A DNA stretch of 10,295 bases from Actinomycetales bacterium (lineage in GTDB: Bacteria > Actinomycetota > Actinomycetes > Mycobacteriales > Mycobacteriaceae). The notes under the pieces are model-generated. The model searched no databases. It saw only the letters and a program-made list of their open reading frames with translations, and was not told the origin of the DNA. Position 1 is the first letter of the stretch. Each line of letters opens with the position of its first letter. Of the stretch, positions 5,746 through 10,295 are shown one piece after another. The translations under genes were made by a program, and so were the position numbers. The stretch spans positions 1-10,295 of the forward strand of contig DUTZ01000368.1 in NCBI GenBank assembly GCA_012841845.1, in the 5' to 3' direction.

Positions 5746-6804
5746 ATGGCCGCTCAGCAGAAGCCCACCGCCAAGAAGGCCGCCGCCAAGAAGCCGGCTG
5801 CCAAGAAGTCGCCCGCCAAGACCGCCGCCAAGGCGCCCACCAAGGGCCAGGCCGCCAAGAAGGTCTCGGCGTCGGGTAAGACCACCCCGCGCAAGTCCGT
5901 GGCCAAGGACCCGGCGTTCGACGGCAAGTTCGGTCAGGCCTTCGCCGCCGTCCGCACCCCGGTCTACGCCTACATCGGCGTCAACGACCTCGCCGTCGAG
6001 GCCGTCTCCGGTCTCGTCGCCGACCTGCGTCGTCGCGCCGAGGAGGCCGTCGCCGAGGCGCAGAACCGCGTCACCGACGCGCAGACCAAGGTCACCGAGA
6101 CGGTCGCCGACGTGCAGCGTCAGGCCGCCGAGGTGCCCGAGCGCGTCCAGGCCCTCCCGGCCGAGCTCGAGGAGCTCGTCAACAAGTACCGCCCGGAGGA
6201 GCTGCGCAAGGTCGCGGAGGCGTACGTTGCCGTCGCCGCCGGCATCTACAACGGTCTCGCCGCCCGCGGCGAGGACGTGGTGACCCGCCTGCGCGAGGAG
6301 AACCCGCAGCTCGAGGCCGGCCTGCAGCGCGTCAACGAGCAGGTCAACCGCGCCGCCGGTGTGGTTGACGAGCAGGTCGAGCTCGGCGAGGAGGCCCTCG
6401 GCACCGTGGCCCGCCAGACCCGGTCGATCGGCGTCAAGGCCGCCGGCCGCGTGTCCAAGGCCGCCCGCAAGGCCGCCGAGGTGACCGGCGACGCCGCCGA
6501 CCAGGCCGCGGACGCGGTCGATGAGGCCGCCTACGCCGTCTCGGACGAGATCCAGAGCGGCGCGGCCAAGGTCGAGGCCCGCACGGGCACCACCAAGGCC
6601 CCGGCCAAGAAGGCGCCCGCCAAGAAGGCTCCGGCCAAGAAGGCCGCCGCGAAGAAGGCCCCCGCCAAGAAGGCGGCCCCGGCCAAGAAGGCGACCACGG
6701 CCAACAAGCCGGCGTCCACGTCGACCTCGGCCACCCAGGCCGCCGACAAGCCGGCCTCGACCGGCACCACCGGCAGCCAGGCCGCGTCCGACGACAAGAA
6801 GTGA
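5746..6804 (+). CDS. hbhA: Heparin-binding hemagglutinin (HBHA) / lipid-droplet protein MLDS homologue with two lysine-rich regions
   Basis: A 352-residue HBHA-family protein. In mycobacteria HBHA is a surface adhesin that binds heparan sulfate through lysine-rich C-terminal repeats. In Rhodococcus the homologue MLDS coats lipid droplets and tethers DNA. The family core runs from about 66 to 235: VRTPVYAYIGVNDLAVEA, then LRRRAEEAVAEA and a long heptad-like helical stretch, RPEELRKVAEAY (149-160) and LGEEALGTVARQTRSIG (213-229). These match M. tuberculosis HBHA closely. C-terminal KAPAK-type repeats fill 284-316. Two oddities: residues 6-39 form a second lysine/alanine/proline repeat region before the core, and a 36-residue Ser/Thr/Ala-rich tail follows the C-terminal repeats, so these are internal. 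The protein is far longer than the 199-residue M. tuberculosis form. There is no signal peptide, as in HBHA. GAGGAG at 5735-5740 lies 5 nt before the ATG. It probably shares a transcript with the regulator upstream. Confidence 0.88.
   Translation: MAAQQKPTAKKAAAKKPAAKKSPAKTAAKAPTKGQAAKKVSASGKTTPRKSVAKDPAFDGKFGQAFAAVRTPVYAYIGVNDLAVEAVSGLVADLRRRAEEAVAEAQNRVTDAQTKVTETVADVQRQAAEVPERVQALPAELEELVNKYRPEELRKVAEAYVAVAAGIYNGLAARGEDVVTRLREENPQLEAGLQRVNEQVNRAAGVVDEQVELGEEALGTVARQTRSIGVKAAGRVSKAARKAAEVTGDAADQAADAVDEAAYAVSDEIQSGAAKVEARTGTTKAPAKKAPAKKAPAKKAAAKKAPAKKAAPAKKATTANKPASTSTSATQAADKPASTGTTGSQAASDDKK
5761..5862 (+). repeat. N-terminal lysine-rich repeat of the HBHA-like protein
   Basis: Encodes residues 6-39, with the five-residue units KPTAK, KAAAK, KPAAK and KSPAK followed by a looser K-A-P-T stretch. 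The DNA repeats around gccaagaag. The composition resembles histone H1 tails and the C-terminal repeats of the same protein. Confidence 0.75.
6595..6693 (+). repeat. C-terminal KAPAK repeat of the HBHA-like protein
   Basis: Encodes residues 284-316 as units KAPAK, KAPAK, KAPAK, KAAAK, KAPAK, KAAPAK and KA, a 15-nt basic period with silent variation and one codon insertion. In M. tuberculosis HBHA the equivalent repeats bind heparin and are lysine-methylated. Such tracts can change copy number by slippage. Confidence 0.85.
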
Positions 6805-6830
6805 CCGGCCGCGCCTGACCGCGCGCCACA

Positions 6831-6874
6831 CGACGCCCCCGGCCCGCTTCGCGAGAAGCGGACCGGGGGCGTCG
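6831..6874 (+). terminator. Strong hairpin terminator after hbhA
   Basis: The 12-bp arm CGACGCCCCCGG (6831-6842) pairs with 6863-6874, and CCGCTTC (6844-6850) pairs with 6855-6861 across one C-A mismatch. The loop is GCGA (6851-6854), a GNRA tetraloop. The stem is about 19 paired bases and starts 26 nt after the hbhA stop. No U-tract follows, as is common in actinobacteria. It separates the regulator-hbhA unit from the next promoter. Confidence 0.85.
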
Positions 6875-6877
6875 CCC

Positions 6878-6895
6878 GTCGACACCGTCGACACC
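6878..6895 (+). repeat. Tandem 9-bp repeat upstream of the DUF2516 gene
   Basis: GTCGACACC is present twice, back to back and identical. It lies between the hbhA terminator and the next promoter, about 50-67 bp before the expected start of transcription, where an activator could bind. No factor can be named. Confidence 0.45.
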
Positions 6896-6931
6896 GCGGG
6901 TCTCGGAGGGCGGGGCCCGGCCGGGGGCGCC

Positions 6932-6937
6932 TACACT
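6932..6937 (+). promoter_or_regulatory. -10 box of a probable leaderless promoter for the DUF2516-merR operon
   Basis: TACACT fits TAnnnT and ends 7 nt before the GTG start codon at 6945. No Shine-Dalgarno sequence is present. A 10-bp palindrome CCCGGCCGGG (6916-6925) lies in the spacer region, where MerR-type regulators commonly bind, but its GC-only content makes it weak evidence. Confidence 0.55.
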
Positions 6938-6944
6938 GACCCCT

Positions 6945-7226
6945 GTGATCGACTCGTTGCCCGGGGTGTGGAACCAGGTCCTCTCGGTGGTGCGCCTGGC
7001 GCTGGTGGCGTGGGCCCTGGTGGGCCTCGTCCTGGCCGTGCTGCCGCCGGCCTCCGCGTACACGATGGAGGGCAAGTGGCCCAAGCCGGCGTGGATCGCG
7101 ATCTGCGCCGTCGCGGCCATCGCCTTCTGGCTGGCACCGCTGAGCATCCTCGGCCTCGTCGCCATGGTGGCCGTGGGCGTGTTCTTCGCGGACGTCCGGC
7201 CCGCGGTGGGTGGCCTGCGCAGATGA
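6945..7226 (+). CDS. DUF2516 family membrane protein (Rv0476-like)
   Basis: A 93-residue integral membrane protein of unknown function. A first hydrophobic segment covers about 13-34. A polar stretch AYTMEGKWPKPAWIAI (38-53) follows, the best-conserved part of this small family as I recall it. Further hydrophobic residues run to about 83, probably two short helices, and the protein ends in VRPAVGGLRR. It begins with GTG directly downstream of a -10 box, consistent with leaderless translation. In M. tuberculosis Rv0476, a protein of this type, lies directly after hbhA, so the neighbourhood supports the assignment. The stop codon overlaps the next start codon as ATGA, so the regulator that follows is translationally coupled to it. 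Confidence 0.8.
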   Translation: MIDSLPGVWNQVLSVVRLALVAWALVGLVLAVLPPASAYTMEGKWPKPAWIAICAVAAIAFWLAPLSILGLVAMVAVGVFFADVRPAVGGLRR

Positions 7227-7936
7227 GCCCGGCGCCCAGGGGTGCGCCCCTCCAGCGCGTCGAGGAACTGGCGGAGAGCGCCGGTTCCACGGTGCGCAAC
7301 ATCCGCGTCTACCAGGAGAAGGGCCTCCTCCCGCCGCCGATCCGGCGCGGCCGCACCGCGCTGTACGGCCCCGAGCACCGCCGCCGGCTGACGCTCATCC
7401 TGCGGCTGCTCGACCGCGGCTACACGTTCGCGACCATCGACGAGCTCTTCACCGCCGAGCGCCACGGTCTGTCGCTCACGGACCTCATCGAGGCGGAGAA
7501 CTCGCGCGCGCTCCGCCGGTCAGGGGGCGCCCGCCGCCGCTTCACCCGGACCGACGCCGAGGCGGTCGCGGGCTTTCCGATGCCCCCCGAGCTGCTCGAG
7601 ATGGGGACCGCGATCGGCCTGGTCAGCGAGCCCGGGGCCGACGACGAGTTCTTCGCCGACGCCCACATGTACGAGATGTTCCGCGAGGTGGTCCGCCTGG
7701 GCCTCGACGCCGAGGGGGTCACACGGATCGGGGACCTCGTCCTCGAGGGGCAGGCCCGGTCGGCGGAGGCGATCGACGTGGTGGTCCGGGCCCTGCGGGA
7801 GGCGGGGCTGGACGACGCGCGGATCGAGGAGCGCGTGAACGCGCTCCTGGCGAGCGCGTCGGCGGCCGTCCGCCGGATCTTCCTCTCCGCCGTCGCCGCG
7901 CTCCTCGCCGAGCGTCACGGCATCACGAGGCCCTGA
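7223..7936 (+). CDS. MerR-family transcriptional regulator
   Basis: A 237-residue regulator. The N-terminal winged HTH of the MerR family spans about 9-80: RVEELAESAGSTVRNIRVYQEKGLLPPP (12-39), RRGRTALYGPEHRRRL (41-56) and LLDRGYTFATIDELF (62-76). The rest, about 110-230, is helical and acidic and is probably a dimerisation/effector part that I do not recognise. It contains no cysteine, so it is unlikely to be a thiolate metal sensor or a SoxR-type iron-sulfur sensor. Its ATG overlaps the stop of the DUF2516 membrane protein (ATGA), which couples the two and suggests a functional link, for example control of its own operon. From memory, M. tuberculosis has a different gene (Rv0477) at this place. 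It converges with purU. Confidence 0.88.
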   Translation: MSPAPRGAPLQRVEELAESAGSTVRNIRVYQEKGLLPPPIRRGRTALYGPEHRRRLTLILRLLDRGYTFATIDELFTAERHGLSLTDLIEAENSRALRRSGGARRRFTRTDAEAVAGFPMPPELLEMGTAIGLVSEPGADDEFFADAHMYEMFREVVRLGLDAEGVTRIGDLVLEGQARSAEAIDVVVRALREAGLDDARIEERVNALLASASAAVRRIFLSAVAALLAERHGITRP

Positions 7937-7975
7937 CCGGGCCGGCCCCGGCCCCGGCCGTGGGCGGGGGTCAGG
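7932..7975. terminator. Possible bidirectional terminator between merR-like gene and purU
   Basis: CCTGACC (7932-7938) pairs perfectly with GGTCAGG (7969-7975). The two arms contain the stop codons of the converging genes, and the 30 nt between them are almost only G and C and can pair further. No U-tract is present. Three of the seven pairs follow automatically from facing TGA codons, so evidence is moderate. Confidence 0.4.
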
Positions 7976-8837
7976 TGAAGACGACGGTGCGGTCGTCGTG
8001 CACCAGGACGCGGTCCTCGAGGTGCCAGCGCAGCCCGCGCGCCAGGACCAGCCGCTCGGCGTCGCGGCCCTGCCGCACCATGTCCCGCACGGTCGCGGTG
8101 TGGTCGACGCGGATGACGTCCTGCTCGATGATCGGCCCCTGGTCGAGGTCCGCGGTGACGTAGTGGCACGTGGCCCCGATGAGCTTGACGCCGCGGGTGT
8201 GCGCCTGGTGGTAGGGGCGCGCCCCCACGAAGCTCGGCAGGAAGCTGTGGTGGATGTTGATCGCCCGGCCGGCCCACCGGGTGCACAGGTGGTGGGGCAG
8301 GACCTGCATGAACCGGGCCAGGACGATCGCGTCCGGGTCGAGGTCGTCGACGAGCGCCGCGACCTCCTCGAAGGCCGGCCCGCGCTCGGACGGGTCCGCC
8401 GGGAACGGCACGTGGTGGAACGGCACGCCGTGCGCCTCGGTCATCCCGCGCAGGTCGTCGTGGTTGCCGATCACGGCGCGGATCCGGGCCGGGAAGTCGC
8501 CGCCCTCGACGCGACCGAGCAGGTCGTGCAGGCAGTGGCCCTCCCGGGACACGAGGATCACCACGTCCTTGGGCTCGCTCGAGTCGGCGATGTGCCAGTC
8601 CGTCTCCGGGCCCAGCTCGCCGGCGACGCGCTCGAACCGGCGGCGCAGCTCGTCGAGCTCCATGCCGATCGAGTCGGCGTCCACGGCCTGGCGGGTGAAG
8701 AACCAGTGGGAGTCCTCGTCCGCGTGGTAGGCGGCCTCGACGATGGTGCCGCCCAGCTCGGCGAGGAACGTGGCGAGGCGGGCGACGATGCCGATGCGGT
8801 CGGGACAACCCAGCGTGAGGACGAAGCGGCGTGACAT
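7971..8837 (-). CDS. purU: Formyltetrahydrofolate deformylase
   Basis: A 288-residue cytoplasmic enzyme that hydrolyses 10-formyltetrahydrofolate to formate and tetrahydrofolate, balancing one-carbon pools and supplying formate for purine synthesis. An N-terminal ACT domain covers about 4-80 (VLTLGCPDRIGIVARL at 6-21). The formyltransferase-fold domain follows, with KDVVILVSREGHCLHDLL (90-107), GNHDDL (124-129), INIHHSFLPSF (193-203) and the loop LDQGPIIEQDV (231-241). The catalytic triad of the fold is present as Asn194, His196 and Asp232. Length matches the family. The ATG at 8837 is chosen because the ACT domain starts right after it; a further in-frame ATG would add 20 unrelated residues and overlap deoC on the other strand. 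It is transcribed away from deoC. In E. coli PurU is regulated by methionine and glycine through the ACT domain; whether that holds here is unknown. Confidence 0.93.
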   Translation of the reverse strand: MSRRFVLTLGCPDRIGIVARLATFLAELGGTIVEAAYHADEDSHWFFTRQAVDADSIGMELDELRRRFERVAGELGPETDWHIADSSEPKDVVILVSREGHCLHDLLGRVEGGDFPARIRAVIGNHDDLRGMTEAHGVPFHHVPFPADPSERGPAFEEVAALVDDLDPDAIVLARFMQVLPHHLCTRWAGRAINIHHSFLPSFVGARPYHQAHTRGVKLIGATCHYVTADLDQGPIIEQDVIRVDHTATVRDMVRQGRDAERLVLARGLRWHLEDRVLVHDDRTVVFT

Positions 8838-8845
8838 GGCTGCCC

Positions 8846-8851
8846 ATTCTG
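8846..8851 (-). promoter_or_regulatory. Possible -10 box for purU
   Basis: On the minus strand CAGAAT ends 8 nt before the ATG at 8837. It matches TAnnnT except for the first base. No Shine-Dalgarno sequence is evident, so purU too may be leaderless. Weak on its own; the equal spacing in neighbouring genes adds some support. Confidence 0.35.
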
Positions 8852-8878
8852 CCAGCAGGGGCCGGCGGGCCGTCCGGT

Positions 8879-8884
8879 TAGGCT
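8879..8884 (+). promoter_or_regulatory. -10 box of a probable leaderless promoter for deoC
   Basis: TAGGCT fits TAnnnT and ends 6 nt before the ATG at 8891. There is no Shine-Dalgarno sequence. It shares the 53-bp divergent gap with the purU promoter. Confidence 0.5.
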
Positions 8885-8890
8885 GGCCCC

Positions 8891-9580
8891 ATGGCACCCA
8901 CCCCGCTCACCAGGTCCCGCGTGGCCGCGATGATCGACCACACCCTGCTCTCCCCGGACGCCTCCCGCGAGGACGTCGCGGCGCTCGTCGAGGAGGCGCG
9001 CGAGCTGGGCGTGGGCGCCGTGTGCGTGAGCCCCGCGATGCTGCCGGTGCGCGGCGAGGGGCTCACCGTGGCGACCGTCGCCGGCTTCCCCTCCGGCAAG
9101 CACCACGCCCTGGTCAAGGCCATGGAGGCCCGGCTCGCCGTGGACCAGGGGGCCGACGAGGTGGACATGGTGATCGACGTGGGCGCCGCGATCGCCGGGC
9201 TCGTCGACGAGGTGATGGCCGACGTCCTGGCCGTCCGCGACGCCGTGCCGCCGCCCGTCCGGCTCAAGGTGATCCTCGAGACCGCCGCGATCCACCGCGC
9301 GCTCGGCGACGAGGCGGGCGACGAGCGCATCGAGGCCCTCTGCCACGCCGTGGCCCGCGCCGGGGCGGACTACGTCAAGACCTCCACCGGGTTCCACCCG
9401 GCCGGCGGGGCGAGCGTCCGCGCCGTCGAGGCCATGCACCGCGCGATCGGAGGCCAGGTGGGCATCAAGGCCTCCGGCGGCATCCGCGACGCCGACACCG
9501 CGTGCGCCATGATCGACGCCGGCGCCACCCGCCTCGGCCTCTCCGGCAGCCGCGCGGTGCTCGAGGGCTTCGCCGACTGA
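8891..9580 (+). CDS. deoC: Deoxyribose-phosphate aldolase
   Basis: A 229-residue class I aldolase that splits 2-deoxyribose 5-phosphate into glyceraldehyde 3-phosphate and acetaldehyde, for catabolism of deoxynucleosides in the cytoplasm. The TIM-barrel motifs are all present: [11 protein letters not shown] (15-25), GFPSGKH (65-71), [10 protein letters not shown] (90-99), LKVILET (125-131), DYVKTSTGF (160-168) with the Schiff-base Lys163, and IKASGGIRD (192-200) with the second active-site Lys193. Asp92 corresponds to the proton-relay Asp102 of E. coli. Length is typical of the short actinobacterial form. The gene is divergent from purU and converges with the DUF2993 gene after 13 bp. As I recall, deoC lies close to hbhA in M. 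tuberculosis too. No other deo genes are in the window. Confidence 0.95.
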   Translation: MAPTPLTRSRVAAMIDHTLLSPDASREDVAALVEEARELGVGAVCVSPAMLPVRGEGLTVATVAGFPSGKHHALVKAMEARLAVDQGADEVDMVIDVGAAIAGLVDEVMADVLAVRDAVPPPVRLKVILETAAIHRALGDEAGDERIEALCHAVARAGADYVKTSTGFHPAGGASVRAVEAMHRAIGGQVGIKASGGIRDADTACAMIDAGATRLGLSGSRAVLEGFAD

Positions 9581-9597
9581 CCCGACCGGGCCGTCAG
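9577..9597. terminator. Possible small bidirectional terminator between deoC and the DUF2993 gene
   Basis: CTGAC (9577-9581) pairs with GTCAG (9593-9597), again using the two facing stop codons. The 11-nt interior adds only a CC/GG pair. Short and without a U-tract, so low confidence. Confidence 0.25.
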
Positions 9598-10295
9598 GCC
9601 GAGGGCTCGAGCACCACGTCGGTGCCGGCGATGTCCAGTACCAGCCCGCCCTCGACCACGCGGGCGCCGGTGATCTCCACGCCGTCGGGCAGCTCCGCGA
9701 GCGCGGAGTCCATCATGGACACCGTCCCGCCGAGCAGCCCGTCCGGCAGCGGGAACCCCAGGACGGAGGCCTGCTCGGGGTCCATCTGGAGGCGCCCGCC
9801 GGGGGCGATGCGCGGCGTGACCGTGGCCTCGGCGAGCCCCAGGTCCACCAGGAGCGTGCCCGCCCCGGGATCGGAGGCCACGGACTGGACCTGCACCAGC
9901 CCGCCGAGCAGCGTCTCGGAGGCCTCCTGCTGCGCGGCGGCCGTCATCATCTGGTCGGAGGCGAACACGGTCCCGGCGAGGGACTCCACGAGCGTGCGGT
10001 CGCCGGCCTCGCGCACGCCCTCGGCGGTGATGTCGATCGCGGGCGCCGGCTCGCCCGCCCCGTCCGGCGTCCGCCCGTCGGTGGTGATCCGGACCGAGCC
10101 GAGCGTGTCGTCGAAGACCGAGAGCAGCATGGGGCGCGGCCCGATGTCCACCTGGGCGGTCGAGCCGAGCGCCTCCGAGGCCTCCCGCTGCAGGCGCTCG
10201 CCGATGTTGTTGCGAAGCCCCAGCTCGACGCCGACCAGGCCCACCACCAGCAGGAGCACGAGCCCCGCCGCGACGAGCGCGGCGGTGCGGCCCCG
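9594..10295 (-). CDS. DUF2993 / LmeA-like membrane-anchored protein (5' end cut by window)
   Basis: The visible 233 residues belong to the DUF2993 family. LmeA of M. tuberculosis is the known member: a cell-envelope protein that binds phosphoinositides and is needed for lipomannan elongation. Reading from the window edge, RGRTAALVAAGLVLLLVVG and a few more residues form one hydrophobic segment with basic residues before it, a membrane anchor or uncleaved signal. ERLQREASEALGSTAQVDIGPRP follows, then a beta-rich body with PMLLSVFDDTLGSVRI and FPLPDGLLGG near the C terminus, the spacing expected of this lipid-binding fold. A GTG at 10259 is inside the hydrophobic segment, and the frame is open to the window end, so the true start lies outside. 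The gene converges with deoC after 13 bp; in M. tuberculosis the membrane protein gene Rv0479c has this position, but I cannot confirm that it is the orthologue. Confidence 0.8.
   Translation of the reverse strand, partial: RGRTAALVAAGLVLLLVVGLVGVELGLRNNIGERLQREASEALGSTAQVDIGPRPMLLSVFDDTLGSVRITTDGRTPDGAGEPAPAIDITAEGVREAGDRTLVESLAGTVFASDQMMTAAAQQEASETLLGGLVQVQSVASDPGAGTLLVDLGLAEATVTPRIAPGGRLQMDPEQASVLGFPLPDGLLGGTVSMMDSALAELPDGVEITGARVVEGGLVLDIAGTDVVLEPSA

Noticed and set aside
5756..6693. Repeated gccaagaag units as a CRISPR array or non-coding satellite
   Set aside because: The repeats are in frame, code for lysine/alanine/proline units, vary mostly at third positions and have no spacers.
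6521..7222. Upstream extension of the MerR-like frame through the hbhA 3' end
   Set aside because: That stretch is the out-of-frame arginine/proline-rich shadow of hbhA and crosses a terminator. The MerR homology begins just after the ATG at 7223.

Overview
The window is about 10.3 kb of very GC-rich DNA from a mycolic-acid-containing actinobacterium (Mycobacteriales). The support is an antigen-85-type mycolyltransferase, a heparin-binding hemagglutinin (HBHA)-type protein, a DUF2993/LmeA-type membrane protein, and several TAnnnT -10 boxes placed 6-8 nt before start codons, as in leaderless actinobacterial genes. A Dietzia- or Rhodococcus-like genus fits, but the genus is a guess. Coding density is high. 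No gap exceeds about 140 bp, and I see no tRNA, rRNA, CRISPR array, insertion sequence or phage gene.

Layout. 2-967 (+): mycolyltransferase/esterase, cut by the left edge. 1032-3332 (+): full-length MetE-family methionine synthase homologue. 3410-3727 and 3748-5037 (+): a small two-helix membrane protein and a DUF445 membrane protein, probably one operon. 5159-5662 and 5746-6804 (+): an XRE-type regulator and an HBHA/MLDS-like protein, closed by a strong hairpin terminator. 6945-7226 and 7223-7936 (+): a DUF2516 membrane protein and a MerR-type regulator with ATGA-overlapping ends. 7971-8837 (-): PurU, divergent from deoC (8891-9580, +). 9594-10295 (-): DUF2993/LmeA-like protein, cut by the right edge.

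From memory, the series DUF445 protein, XRE regulator, HBHA, DUF2516, deoC and a convergent membrane protein matches M. tuberculosis Rv0473-Rv0479c. Here a merR-like gene and purU lie between the DUF2516 gene and deoC. In Rhodococcus the regulator/HBHA pair corresponds to MLDSR/MLDS, the lipid-droplet protein and its regulator, so this pair may govern lipid-droplet or cell-surface behaviour.

Most notable observation: the MetE homologue has full length and normal domain order, but three of the four residues that bind the catalytic zinc in E. coli MetE are replaced (Cys to Asn, Glu to Val, Cys to Gly). A gap-free +8 numbering offset supports the alignment. Either it is not a conventional methionine synthase or it works without the usual zinc site. 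Other points of interest are an HBHA protein with lysine-rich repeats at both ends, and a direct-plus-inverted repeat in the regulator promoter, part of which recurs before hbhA. I found no clear novel multi-gene system.
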